A DNA stretch of 64,000 nucleotides from Haloferax elongans ATCC BAA-1513 (lineage in GTDB: Archaea > Halobacteriota > Halobacteria > Halobacteriales > Haloferacaceae), in assembly GCF_000336755.1 (NCBI RefSeq), contig NZ_AOLK01000023.1:53070-117069 (forward strand), given 5' to 3'. The notes beneath the pieces are model-generated. The model was given only the letters and a program-made list of their open reading frames with translations. It ran no database searches and was not told where the DNA came from. This document shows, one piece after another, positions 1-8,715 of this stretch (position 1 is its first letter; each line of letters begins with the position of its first letter). The position numbers and the translations under genes are program-made.

Positions 1-20
1 GAGATGTGTATAAGAGACAG
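1..20. other. Nextera/Tn5 mosaic-end adapter (assembly artefact)
   Basis: Positions 2-20 read AGATGTGTATAAGAGACAG, the 19-bp Tn5 mosaic end used in Illumina Nextera libraries; the preceding G fits the Read-2 adapter. It is not genomic. Read in frame it gives the peptide MCIRDR, a known contamination signature. Real sequence starts at 21. Confidence 0.97.
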
Positions 21-1029
21 GGACGACCGTCGTCGTCTCGTTCAGCGGCGAGTCAAGCGTGACCCGCACGTCGCGGTGCAGACCGGGTTCGAGGTACATC
101 GACGTCCCGCGGATGCTCTCGAAGACTTCGCCATCGGTGACAGTTCCGTCGTGAATCGTCACGAATCCGCCTTCAGGGAGGTACGCGGAGTCGACGACGA
201 TGGAGTAGCCACCGGTGGCCTGCTCGCTGTACTCGACGGTGGCCGTGTCCGAGGGCATCGCCATCGCCGTGTCGACGACGGCGCTTCCGTCAGCCGTGTA
301 CGGACCGTCGGTTTCGCCGTCCGTCTCCGGGAAGGTGTACATCTCGTCACCGTCGGTGTCTTTGTGTGCCATCGGGACGAGCGTCGTGTTCTCGGTCACG
401 GGCGTGTCTAACTCGACGCGGACGTCCTCGTGAACACCGGCAGAGAGGTACTCCGAGGTGCCGCGGATGCTCTCGAAGACTTCGCCATCGGTCACGGTCG
501 CGTCGTGAATCGTCACGAAGCCACCCTGCGAGAGTTCGACGCGGTCGACGACGACGGTGTCACCGGTCGTCGGTTGGTCGGACATCGAGACGGACGCGCT
601 GGCGTTCACCATCGCGTCGTCGACGACTGCTCCACCGTCGGCGGTGTACGGGCCGTCAGTCTCGCCGTTGTCGGAGACGAACGAGTAGACGCGGTCACCA
701 TCCGTATCCTTGTGTGGCATGGCGACGAAGCTCCCCGACTCGGCTATCGGTTCGTCGAGGCGGACGGTCACGTTCTCGTGTGTGCCTGCTTCGAGATAGG
801 TCGACGAGCCGACGACGCTCCCGAGGACTTCACCATCGGAGAGCGACGCGGCGTGAATCGTCACGAACCCGCCTTCGGGCAGGGTGACAGCGTCGACTGT
901 TACGGTCGTTCCAGCGGTCGTTTGGTCTTCGAAGGAGACCGTCGCAGTCTCCTGTTGTGCCGCCGCGGCCACTGGGACGCCCCCAGCGACGACGACGAGT
1001 GCCATCAACAGTGCGAGTGTGCGTCGCAT
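21..1029 (-). CDS. Secreted DUF7282-type repeat protein, 3' end missing
   Basis: The start ATG is 1027-1029. The protein opens with a signal peptide (MRRTLALLMALVVVAG, then Ala-rich to about residue 24). At least three similar repeats of about 110 residues follow. Each contains a GGFVTIH motif, a DGEV..S..G.S.YL segment, a 'DTDGD' acidic loop and a 'DGPYTADG' motif. This matches the haloarchaeal DUF7282 family, exported beta-rich surface proteins of unknown role. The frame is still open at 21, where adapter sequence begins, so the C-terminus (possibly more repeats and an anchor) is lost. An export role is inferred from the signal peptide; the ligand is unknown. Confidence 0.85.
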
Positions 1030-1235
1030 GTCTGAATCGGGGGCGAACACGTAAAAGGTAATTTTCCGAACTGTCACCCAAATCTCTCCCCGATGTCGCC
1101 CCAGTACGGCGATTTCAGCCCATAGAACGGAGGGGGAGCGTCCGCAACAGTCACCGTTGTGCGTGTTATATGGCTCACTAAGCGAACTACTATCCCGATA
1201 ATAAATACGGGAGAGCGTTCAAGTGAGACCAACAA

Positions 1236-2138
1236 ATGTCCTACACCTACACCGGTGATGCTCACCGTGCCCTCTTTGGCTCCTATCAAGAGGACACAGA
1301 CCCCTTCCCGACCGATACGTCGCTCGTGTTCCCCCGACGCGACCACATGCGCGACGACGTCCACCTGCTCAAACGACTCATCTTCCCGCGTGCGTGGAAC
1401 GGCGGCGACCTCGTCGAAGACGAGTCTACGCTCGAAGACACGGTCGCGGAGTTCGCATCGCTCTGCTACCGCGGTATCGCACCCTACCTCCAAGAGATGT
1501 CGGGCGAGAAAGACGCCGAGACCGACGGCGCAGGCGACCCTGCGAAGATGGTCGAGACGCTCCTCGACCGCCTTCCCGACCTCCGCGCGACGCTGAAAAA
1601 GGACGTCGAAGCGGCGTACAAAGGCGACCCGGCGGCGCGGAGTTACGTCGAGATAATCCGGTCGTACCCCGGTGTGCAGGCCATTATCGTCCAGCGCGTC
1701 GCGCACGTCCTCTACGAGGCTGGCGCACCGGAGTACGCCCGCGAGCTAACCGAGTACGCGAAGATGGAGTCCGGTATCGACATCCACCCCGGTGCAGAGA
1801 TTGGCGACTACTTCTTTATCGACCACGGAACCGGCGTCGTCATCGGTGAGACGGTCACCATCGGCGACTGGGCGCGAATCTATCAGGACGTGACGCTCGG
1901 CGCGCTGCACTTCGAGGAAGAAGAAAACGACCAGCACATGCTGAAGAAAGGCTACAAGCGTCACCCGGATATCGGCGACAGCGTCGTCATCGGCGCTGGA
2001 ACGAAAGTTCTGGGTGCAGTCAGCATCGGCGACCACGTGAGTATCGGCGCGAACTCGTGGGTCACAGAGGACATTCCGGACCACACGAGCGTCTTCATCT
2101 CGGAACACCCGACCCACGAACGGAAGTCGAACGACTGA
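1236..2138 (+). CDS. cysE: Serine O-acetyltransferase
   Basis: A 300-aa protein of the CysE/EpsC type, which transfers acetyl from acetyl-CoA to L-serine to give O-acetylserine for cysteine synthesis. The N-terminal half (1-150) is the helical SATase region. The C-terminal half is a left-handed beta-helix with hexapeptide repeats ('GAEIGDYFFIDHGTGVVIGE' and 'IGDSVVIGAGTKVLG'). The catalytic DHG histidine is visible near residue 203. Between the coils lies a short charged insertion (EEEENDQHMLKKGYKRHP), as in EpsC-like enzymes. The gene is monocistronic, with a 206-bp gap from the divergent DUF7282 gene. Family assignment is firm; the exact subfamily is less so. Confidence 0.92.
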   Translation: MSYTYTGDAHRALFGSYQEDTDPFPTDTSLVFPRRDHMRDDVHLLKRLIFPRAWNGGDLVEDESTLEDTVAEFASLCYRGIAPYLQEMSGEKDAETDGAGDPAKMVETLLDRLPDLRATLKKDVEAAYKGDPAARSYVEIIRSYPGVQAIIVQRVAHVLYEAGAPEYARELTEYAKMESGIDIHPGAEIGDYFFIDHGTGVVIGETVTIGDWARIYQDVTLGALHFEEEENDQHMLKKGYKRHPDIGDSVVIGAGTKVLGAVSIGDHVSIGANSWVTEDIPDHTSVFISEHPTHERKSND

Positions 2139-2182
2139 ATTTCGGCGCGTCGCTCTGCATCACCGCTCGTCACGCTGCCCGG

Positions 2183-2488
2183 TCAGTCGAGCGTAATCCA
2201 CGCGAGGAACGCGAGTCCAATCGTCTCGAAGACGTGGAGCAGCAGCATAAGCCGCCAGACGATGACGGGCACGGCCGTACTGAACCATCCCGACAGTGTG
2301 GGGTCGAGGATGTACATGTAGAGCGCCAGTGCGTTCTCTGCGAGGAGGAACACCCCGAAGACGAGGAGACCGAGGGCGTGCTTCGACCGGAAGGTCACGT
2401 AGTTCCGCGCCCAAATCGCCGACAGTGCGAGAAGCACGACGACGTTGACCGCGGCGGCGACCCGCGCGACGTCAACCCAGATACTCAT
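2183..2488 (-). CDS. Small integral membrane protein (haloarchaeal)
   Basis: A 101-aa protein with three hydrophobic segments: about 5-24, 35-60 and 70-98. A positively charged loop (WARNYVTFRSKHALG) follows the first. There are no catalytic motifs. It lies on the minus strand 55 bp beyond the ArsR-like regulator (2544-2819), which is read first, so the two are probably cotranscribed and this may be its target or partner. Similar regulator plus membrane-protein pairs occur in haloarchaea, but no function is known to me. Confidence 0.75.
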   Translation of the reverse strand: MSIWVDVARVAAAVNVVVLLALSAIWARNYVTFRSKHALGLLVFGVFLLAENALALYMYILDPTLSGWFSTAVPVIVWRLMLLLHVFETIGLAFLAWITLD

Positions 2489-2543
2489 TCGTTCGTTCCT
2501 TCCCCCGTCAGCCAGATATACACTTTCCCAAATCTCTCCATAT

Positions 2544-2819
2544 TCAGTCCACCTGCTCGATTATCTGCTCGACCGTTTCCCAGTTCGCGCGGCACCGCCC
2601 CGACGGGAGGTACACCGCGCCGTAGTCGTCGCCGCTTCGCTGGACGACGTTGTTGTCCATGAGGACGTCGAGGTGGTGTCTGACGGTCTTGTAGTCGAGG
2701 TCGAGTTCCTCGGCGAGTTGGTTCGCGTTCTGTGGCTGTGAATCGATAGTACGGAGAATACGCACGCGGTTCTCACCACCGCGTGTGCCGGTAAGTACGT
2801 ACCAGAGGACAGCCTCCAT
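2544..2819 (-). CDS. ArsR-type winged-helix transcriptional regulator
   Basis: A 91-aa protein from the ATG at 2817-2819 (MEAVLWYVLTG); an upstream ATG at 2855 in the same frame would add 12 residues. The body is a winged helix: 'NRVRILRTID', then 'NANQLAEELDLDYKTVRHHLDVLMDNNVV' as the recognition helices, and a wing 'GDDYGAVYLP'. It resembles small haloarchaeal ArsR-like regulators that act as stand-alone DNA-binding dimers. No metal-binding cysteine box is present, so metal sensing is unlikely. It is probably in an operon with the membrane protein 2183-2488. Confidence 0.83.
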   Translation of the reverse strand: MEAVLWYVLTGTRGGENRVRILRTIDSQPQNANQLAEELDLDYKTVRHHLDVLMDNNVVQRSGDDYGAVYLPSGRCRANWETVEQIIEQVD

Positions 2820-2914
2820 CGTTTCTCGTGACACGTCGAGAGAACCTAAGGCCATCGACCGATTCCGAAGACGCCGGTGCGCTGCGGCGCGACCACGTGG
2901 CGATGAGTGTCCGG

Positions 2915-4447
2915 TTACTCGTCGGTGTCGGCAGCACTCCCGTCGGCCATCGCTTCCTTCGCCAATCGCTCGGTAACGGCTGCGAGCGACTCTGTCGTCA
3001 CCGATCCGGGAACGAGTTCGAGCGCCGACGCGGGCCAGTCGTCGTGGGCGAGCGTGAGCGACGCGTCGGGGTTCTCGTCGGCCAGTCGGGCGACGCCGCG
3101 GGCGGCCTGCTCGTAGGCGTCGCGGTCGAGTCGCTCCGGCACCTCGGCGGTAAGCGGGTAGGTCTCCGAGAGCGCCCGCGGGAAGGGACCGAACGGCGGA
3201 ACGACCCGCCAGACCGAATCGTACTCGTCGTTCGACGGCGTTCCGCCCTCGGTGAGAAGCACGTCACCCTCGGCGGTCAGACGGTCCAGTCGGTCGTGAT
3301 GACGGACGACCTCGGGACGGTGGGCGCTCTCGTTGGAGGCGTAGAAGAACGCACCCTTCGAGGCCGGGTCCTCGCGTTCGAGTTGGTCCACGTGGTCCAG
3401 AAGCGCGCGGTAGCCGTCGAGCATCGCGGGGTGCGAGCGAGCGCGCTCTTCGACGAGTTCCATCAGGTCGCCGTCGCGGATGGCCTGCTTGATGCGCCGG
3501 AGTTCGGCGAACGTGACGTGCAGATTGTGCTCAGCGAGCAGTTTTTCCTGTCGTTTCGACCCCTTCGCCCGCAGGTCGTCGGGGGAGTACTCCGTACAGA
3601 TGGGACAGGTACACGGGAAGTACTCGAGGTCTTCGAGGTGTTCGGTTCCGCGGACCGTGAGATAGCGCCCGTCGCGGGCGTAGAGTGCGTACGCCGCCGA
3701 GTCGAACAGGTCACAGCCGAGCGCGACTGCGAGTGCGAGCATCATCGGGTGGCCCGCGCCGAACAGGTGGACGGGAGCGTCGACGGTGAGGCCGCGCTTG
3801 GCGGCCGCGACGGCGTCGACCATGTCGGCGTAGCGGTAGGCGTTCATCATCGGCACGACTGCCCCGACCGGGAACACGTCGAGGTCGGAGGCGGCGGCGT
3901 GGCGACCCGCTTCCTCGCGAAGGTCAGGGTAGGTCGACCCCTGAACGGGGGCGTTGAGCAGCATGTCGCCCGTCTCGGCGGCTTCCGCGTCAGCGATTGC
4001 CTGTTTCGTGACTTCGAGTTCCTCCTCGGCCTGCTCGCGGTCGACGTCCGGGGGCGTCGGGATGTCGACGGGCGTCGCGATGTCCGTGCCGATGTCGTGT
4101 TGGAACTGCAGAATCTCCTCGGTCGTCGTGTCGATTTCGCCGTACTCGGCGAGTTGGAACGACCCCGAGTCGGTCATGATGGCACCGTGGAAGTCCAGCA
4201 TCTCGTGAAGACCGACATCGAGTGCCTCCTCGCGCAGGTGGTCGTTCTTCTTGATGATGTAGGAGTTGGTAATGAGAATCTCCGCGCCGAACTCGGATTC
4301 GAGCTTCGCGGGCGGAATCGTATCGATATTCGGGTTGACGACCGGCAGAAGGGCCGGCGTCTCGACAGTGACCCCCGCGCGGGGGACTTCCAGACGGCCG
4401 ATACGGCCGGCGAGGTCCCCGTCGCGGATTTCGAAATGGTCGCGCAT
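2915..4447 (-). CDS. tgtA: Archaeosine tRNA-guanine transglycosylase
   Basis: A 510-aa archaeal TGT. It exchanges guanine-15 in the tRNA D-loop for preQ0, the first step of archaeosine synthesis. The start chosen is the ATG at 4445-4447 ([20 protein letters not shown]); an ATG 54 nt upstream would add an Arg-rich tail that looks non-coding. Visible: the TIM-barrel motif TDSGSFQ, the barrel segment 'FGAGHPMML', and the zinc site CTCPIC about 275-285 followed by a conserved His region. Residues after about 330 are the archaeal C1 extension. Length fits the shorter haloarchaeal TgtA lineage in which the PUA part is separate. Confidence 0.93.
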   Translation of the reverse strand: MRDHFEIRDGDLAGRIGRLEVPRAGVTVETPALLPVVNPNIDTIPPAKLESEFGAEILITNSYIIKKNDHLREEALDVGLHEMLDFHGAIMTDSGSFQLAEYGEIDTTTEEILQFQHDIGTDIATPVDIPTPPDVDREQAEEELEVTKQAIADAEAAETGDMLLNAPVQGSTYPDLREEAGRHAAASDLDVFPVGAVVPMMNAYRYADMVDAVAAAKRGLTVDAPVHLFGAGHPMMLALAVALGCDLFDSAAYALYARDGRYLTVRGTEHLEDLEYFPCTCPICTEYSPDDLRAKGSKRQEKLLAEHNLHVTFAELRRIKQAIRDGDLMELVEERARSHPAMLDGYRALLDHVDQLEREDPASKGAFFYASNESAHRPEVVRHHDRLDRLTAEGDVLLTEGGTPSNDEYDSVWRVVPPFGPFPRALSETYPLTAEVPERLDRDAYEQAARGVARLADENPDASLTLAHDDWPASALELVPGSVTTESLAAVTERLAKEAMADGSAADTDE

Positions 4448-4625
4448 GGAGGTGCTTCCGTGAGCGCGGCGGTAAGGGTTGCGTTCGCGTGCGAGAGCCA
4501 CTTCCGAGAGACCAGAAACATACCAAGACCGATACCGGAAATAGATGACAACAGCGAATCATAATTTTTCATATGTCTAGTTCAGAGGGCGGAAAATTAT
4601 CAAATCCGAATATTTGGACGACCAA

Positions 4626-4633
4626 TTTAAAAA
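4626..4633 (+). promoter_or_regulatory. TATA box of the 4659 gene
   Basis: TTTAAAAA centred about 29 nt before the ATG at 4659, the spacing expected of a leaderless haloarchaeal transcript. It decides the start in favour of 4659 over the upstream TTG at 4614. Confidence 0.55.
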
Positions 4634-4658
4634 TGCATTCGTGGAACAATGCGAAGGA

Positions 4659-4934
4659 ATGTTGGCTGAACTATCACCACTCGAAGTAACTGGCCTGGTC
4701 GTGTCCCTGGTGGGACTCATACCGGTTGTCACGCAGTACAGGAGCGAGACGAAACTGTTCACCGCGGGCTACGTGTTGCTCGTCGTCGGGATGCTGGCGA
4801 CGAACCTCGAAACGTTTGCCCTCGAGCCAGTGTTGAACATGGTCGAACACGGCATCGGAATCGGCTTAGCGGGCGTCGCGTTCCTCGCAGCGGCGTACGT
4901 CCGTCGTAAAGAAGTCATCACGGCGGGTGAATAA
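4659..4934 (+). CDS. Small membrane protein paired with transducer
   Basis: A 91-aa protein with three hydrophobic stretches: about 8-24, 34-52 and 63-80. There is no recognisable domain. The ATG at 4659 is supported by a TATA box 29 nt upstream; a TTG at 4614 would give 106 aa. The next gene, a methyl-accepting-type transducer, starts 2 nt after its stop with a GGTGA site overlapping this gene's end, so the two are translationally linked. The linkage suggests a sensory or stabilising partner of the transducer in the membrane; this is inference. Confidence 0.75.
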   Translation: MLAELSPLEVTGLVVSLVGLIPVVTQYRSETKLFTAGYVLLVVGMLATNLETFALEPVLNMVEHGIGIGLAGVAFLAAAYVRRKEVITAGE

Positions 4935-4936
4935 CG

Positions 4937-6535
4937 ATGGTCGGAATCGCTCCAATCTTCGACGCCATCGGGATGCTCGGCTTCGTCGGTGCAGCAGCGC
5001 TGGGGTGGCTCAACTACCGCGACAGCGACGCAGAAGCGCCATTCTGGCTCACGTTCTCGTTCGGGTCCATTCTGGGCGTGATGTGGACGTTTAGCCTCGC
5101 CTTGGAGAAGGCTGGCATCTACGAAGAGGTGTTCAACCTCGTGACGAGCCCGCTTATGACCTCGACCGTCGCCGTGTTCGCAATCGGCGGCACTGCGACG
5201 CTCGCCATCGTCGAGGACATGAAGGAGCTCGTCGCGGACGCGGAGGCAAAGAGCCAAGAAGCCGAAGAGCAGCGCTCGCAACTCGACGCGCTCACGTCCG
5301 ACCTCGAACAGCAGGCCGAGGTGTACGGTGAGGCGATGGAGAACGCCGCAGCCGGTGACCTCACCGTCCGCGTCGACGCGGAGAGCCAAAACGACGCGAT
5401 GCAGCGCATCGGTGAAGGCTTCAACGAGATGATGGACTCCATCGACTTGGTCATCACTCAGATACAGACGTTCGCCGAACAAGTCGACGACGAGAGTTCG
5501 GACGTCACCGCGAGCGCGAACGCGGTGAAAGTCACCAGTGCCGATGTCGCCGAGAGTATCGAAGAAATTTCTGCAAGCAACGAGACGCAACACCGGAATC
5601 TCAACGCCGCAGAATCCGAACTAAGCAACCTCTCTGCAACCATCGAGGAGATTGCGTCGTCCTCCGAAGAGATTGCTCACGAGTCGCGGCGGACCGTCGA
5701 CCGCGCAAAGGAGAGCCGAGAAGCCGCCAGTTCGACCATCGAGAAGATGGAACGACTGGAGTCGCGGTCGGCTGAAACCGTCTCCGAAGTCGAAGACCTC
5801 CAGCAGTCCGTCACGGAGATTGGCGAAGTCGTCGAGCTAATCGACGATATCGCCGAGAAGACGAGCATCCTCGCGCTCAACGCCTCTATCGAGGCGGCGG
5901 GCGCTGGCGATGCGGGCGAAGGGTTCGCCGTCGTCGCGAGCGAAGTGAAGACGCTCGCCGAAGAGACCGCAGACGCGACCCAAGAGGTCGAAGCCCTCAT
6001 CGAAGACATCGAGACGTCTACCGAAAACGTCGCCGAGGACACCTTCGAGACCCGGGCTGAGGTCGAATCTAGCCGTGAGACGGTCGGCGAGACCGTCGAC
6101 GTGCTCGAAGAAATCGTCGGCAAAATCGAAGAGAGCAACGACGCCATCCAGTCTATCAGCAGCGCCACCGACGAACAGGCGCAGTCGACCCAAGAAGTCG
6201 TCACGACGATGGACGAGATTACGAACCTCAGCGACAAGACGGCCTCCGAGGCGCAGAACGTCTCGGCAGCGGCCGAAGAGCAGACGGCGACGACCCAAGA
6301 GATTGCATCTGCGTCGGAAGCGCTCTCGGAACGCGCACAGCGACTCCAGTCGCTCGTCGGCCAGTTCGACTCCAGCGACTCGCCATCCGATGTCAGCATC
6401 GGTCAACAGTCAGCTGGCTCCGACGTGAGCAGTCAGCAGTCGACGTCGGGAGACACCACCAGCCAACAGTCGACCTCCACGACGACGGAGCACGACGAAT
6501 CGGCGGCTAACGGAGAGGTCACGCTGAATAACTGA
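4937..6535 (+). CDS. Halobacterial signal transducer (methyl-accepting type)
   Basis: A 532-aa Htr-family transducer. Three hydrophobic helices span about 5-24, 36-56 and 68-92 with no large extracellular domain. A HAMP-like region (about 118-165, 'AAAGDLTVRVD') is followed by a long cytoplasmic coiled coil. The signalling hairpin tip is clear at about 296-345 ('IAEKTSILALNASIEAA' then 'GEGFAVVASEVKTLA'). Flanking Glu/Gln-rich heptads are the adaptation sites. The tail after about 480 is Ser/Thr/Gln-rich. It would signal through CheW/CheA to the archaellum motor. Lack of a periplasmic sensor suggests membrane or cytoplasmic input, possibly via the partner at 4659. Confidence 0.92.
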   Translation: MVGIAPIFDAIGMLGFVGAAALGWLNYRDSDAEAPFWLTFSFGSILGVMWTFSLALEKAGIYEEVFNLVTSPLMTSTVAVFAIGGTATLAIVEDMKELVADAEAKSQEAEEQRSQLDALTSDLEQQAEVYGEAMENAAAGDLTVRVDAESQNDAMQRIGEGFNEMMDSIDLVITQIQTFAEQVDDESSDVTASANAVKVTSADVAESIEEISASNETQHRNLNAAESELSNLSATIEEIASSSEEIAHESRRTVDRAKESREAASSTIEKMERLESRSAETVSEVEDLQQSVTEIGEVVELIDDIAEKTSILALNASIEAAGAGDAGEGFAVVASEVKTLAEETADATQEVEALIEDIETSTENVAEDTFETRAEVESSRETVGETVDVLEEIVGKIEESNDAIQSISSATDEQAQSTQEVVTTMDEITNLSDKTASEAQNVSAAAEEQTATTQEIASASEALSERAQRLQSLVGQFDSSDSPSDVSIGQQSAGSDVSSQQSTSGDTTSQQSTSTTTEHDESAANGEVTLNN

Positions 6536-6649
6536 CCTGACCTCGGGTGAGGGCACCCGAACTGAACCGGAATCCCGCAGCCAGCGACCACACGGTCCCT
6601 GCTCCGATAGCCCACAAACACTTTTTCTCGACGCCGCGGGACACCCCGT

Positions 6650-7129
6650 ATGCAACCCCGAAACGAGTCCGACCTCGACTGGGTCGAACACGAGGGCGTC
6701 GAAGGCACGTTCAAGCAGAAACAACTGGGCGACGCCGCCGGGAGCGACCAACTCGGCTGTAGCCTCTACGAACTCCCGCCGGGGAGTCAACCGTGGTCGT
6801 ACCACTACCACGCAGCCAACGAAGAGGCGCTGTACGTCCTCTCGGGGACCGGCACGCTCCGCCTCGGCGGCGAGACGTACACCCTCCGCGAGGGCGACTA
6901 CGTCCCCTGTCCGGCCGACGAAACCGGCGCACACTGTGTCGTCAACGATGGCGACGAACCACTCCGGTATCTCGCGGTTTCGACGATGCGCGACCCGGAC
7001 GTGACGCTTCACCCGGACATCGACAAAGTCGGCGTCTACGTCGGGTCGCCACCGGGGAGCACTGAAGACAGTTCGTACTCCGGCTTTTTCGACACCGACG
7101 ATGCAGAATACGAGTCGGGAGAGCCCTAA
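6650..7129 (+). CDS. Cupin-domain protein
   Basis: A 159-aa single-domain cupin. Residues 45-120 hold both motifs. Motif 1 is GSQPWSYHYHAANEEALYVLSG, where H52 and H54 with the later Glu form the metal site. Motif 2 is 'EGDYVPCPADETGAHCVVN'. The flanks 'TLRLGGETY' and 'YLAVST' are beta strands of the barrel. It resembles haloarchaeal cupin_2 proteins of unknown substrate, sometimes called mannose-6-phosphate isomerase-like. It sits alone, facing the convergent CPBP gene 16 bp away. Confidence 0.87.
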   Translation: MQPRNESDLDWVEHEGVEGTFKQKQLGDAAGSDQLGCSLYELPPGSQPWSYHYHAANEEALYVLSGTGTLRLGGETYTLREGDYVPCPADETGAHCVVNDGDEPLRYLAVSTMRDPDVTLHPDIDKVGVYVGSPPGSTEDSSYSGFFDTDDAEYESGEP

Positions 7130-7145
7130 CCTCGGACTCCGAGAC

Positions 7146-7961
7146 TCAGAAGAACAGGATGGAGGGCATCGCGTCGGGGTTCATCTCCATCACCTTGAAC
7201 GCGATGTAGGCGATGGTGAACAGCGTCGCGTTGTACGTGCCGTGGATGAGCGCGGGCACGACGAGGTTGTCGGTCAGTTCGTAGGCCGTCCCGAAGACGA
7301 GACTCGGGAAAAAGAGGATGCCGATAGTGACGAGGCGGGCACTCGCGCCGCCGGTCAGCGCGACGAAGTGAATCGCGGCGAAGATGGCGCTCGCGAGGGC
7401 GATACCCGACACGGGACCGAACGACTCACGGATACGGTTCTGGACGACGCCCCGGAACAGTAGTTCCTCGCCCGGACCGATGAGGAGGAACGACGCCGGA
7501 ACGAGTAGGAGGAGGACTTCAGGGTCTTGGGTGGCGATTTCGGTGACTTGGTTCGACCCGGCTTCGACGCCAATTGCCTGAATCAAGAAGGCACCAGTGA
7601 AGGCCGCACCGAGTGCGAGGACGTACCCGAGCACGATGGCGACAATCCCACGGGGCGAGGGGACTCGAACGCCGAAATGGTCGATGCCGAAGCCGCGGAA
7701 CCGTGCGTAGAGAAGCGCAACGCCCCCGAACGCGATGCCTTGCAACAAGATAAGCGACATCACGATGAGCATGAAGGGTGTCAGTTCGATGCCAACACTG
7801 ACCATCGCGAGTTGCGTCGCGATGACGAGTACCGTCCCAACGACGAGCCCACCGCCACCGACGGTGAGCGCCGCAGCGAGGGACCAAACCGAATCGAAGA
7901 GGCGCGTCGTAGTAACCACGAGCGAGTGGTAAGACCCCTGTCGTGAAAATCCTTCCCGCAT
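7146..7961 (-). CDS. CPBP-family intramembrane metalloprotease
   Basis: A 271-aa polytopic protein (about seven hydrophobic helices). The three CPBP/Abi signatures are present: EELLFRG (about 165, catalytic Glu pair and Arg), 'FAAIHF' (His) and 'HGTYN' (His/Asn). The family includes the eukaryotic CAAX protease Rce1 and bacterial immunity/self-protection proteins; substrates in haloarchaea are unknown. The ATG at 7961 is used here. A GTG at 7916 (VTTTRLFDSVWSL) starting just before the first helix is a credible alternative. Confidence 0.88.
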   Translation of the reverse strand: MREGFSRQGSYHSLVVTTTRLFDSVWSLAAALTVGGGGLVVGTVLVIATQLAMVSVGIELTPFMLIVMSLILLQGIAFGGVALLYARFRGFGIDHFGVRVPSPRGIVAIVLGYVLALGAAFTGAFLIQAIGVEAGSNQVTEIATQDPEVLLLLVPASFLLIGPGEELLFRGVVQNRIRESFGPVSGIALASAIFAAIHFVALTGGASARLVTIGILFFPSLVFGTAYELTDNLVVPALIHGTYNATLFTIAYIAFKVMEMNPDAMPSILFF

Positions 7962-8000
7962 TGGGCGACGGTGCGCCCGACTCCGTCGTCGCGGACGCGA

Positions 8001-8549
8001 CTACTCCTGTGTCAACTCGTAGTGGAGGACACCGAGCGCGGTCCGTCCGTCTCGAACGTCGCCGTCTCTGACCGACTGCAACAACTCGTCGTACGCGACG
8101 GTCGTCGGGCGAATGCTCTCGTTGAAATCGAGTTTCTGGGCTTCCTGTTTTTCACACCCGTGGGCGACGAAGTAGTGAAACACCGAGTTGGCGATGCCGT
8201 TGGCGGGTTCGACGGTCACGAGCGGTTCCATCGTCTCGGCGACGTAGCCCGTCTCTTCGGTGAGTTCGCGGTGTGCCGCGGCTTCGTAGTCGTCGTCACC
8301 AGCCTCGGTGCCACCGGCCGGGAGTCCGCGGTTCGTTCGCTCGACCGCCTGCCGCCACTCGTCGATGACGACCACGTCGCCGTCGGCGGTGAAAGGAAGA
8401 ATCACCACCGCAGGCGGTTCTTCGACGTAGTGAAAGTCGGTCTCCGTGCCGTCGGGAAGCCGAACGTCGTCCATCCGGATGTCGAACCCCGGACACGTGT
8501 AGTCGATTCGCGTGTCGGTCGTCTCCCACGCGAGGTCGTCGTCTGCCAT
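8001..8549 (-). CDS. Nudix hydrolase (ADP-ribose pyrophosphatase type)
   Basis: A 182-aa Nudix protein starting at the ATG 8547-8549 (MADDDLAWETTD); the frame is open upstream but encodes Pro/Arg-rich non-conserved residues. The Nudix box is GGTEAGDDDYEAAAHRELTE followed by ETGYV, with the REXXEE core intact and Asp in place of the usual middle Glu. The order of beta strands ('PAVVILPFTADGDVVVIDEWRQ') and the length fit ADP-ribose or ADP-sugar pyrophosphatases. The precise substrate cannot be read from sequence. It is monocistronic. Confidence 0.88.
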   Translation of the reverse strand: MADDDLAWETTDTRIDYTCPGFDIRMDDVRLPDGTETDFHYVEEPPAVVILPFTADGDVVVIDEWRQAVERTNRGLPAGGTEAGDDDYEAAAHRELTEETGYVAETMEPLVTVEPANGIANSVFHYFVAHGCEKQEAQKLDFNESIRPTTVAYDELLQSVRDGDVRDGRTALGVLHYELTQE

Positions 8550-8631
8550 GGGGGGACGTGGCCGCGGCGGGTGCAAAAGTGTCGCGGTCACCCCCATGAG
8601 GGCGGTGACTGAGTGGCAGTTACCAGTCGGG

Positions 8632-8715
8632 TCGATTCGGAATTATCAGTCGATTCGGTTCCGAATTACCACTCGATTCGGTTCCGAATTACCACTCGAT
8701 TCGATTCCGAACGAC
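8632..8715. repeat. 23-bp tandem repeats
   Basis: Units start at 8632 (shortened), 8650, 8673 and 8696 (diverged). The two middle copies, 8650-8672 and 8673-8695, are identical; the core is TCGATTCGGTTCCGAATT, itself containing the palindrome TTCCGAA. The array runs over the stop codon (8689-8691) of the minus-strand gene. Confidence 0.85.

Noticed and set aside
2828-4564. Long plus-strand frame (578 codons) opposite tgtA
   Set aside because: It is the antisense shadow of a well-conserved gene; its product is Arg/Val-rich with no motif.
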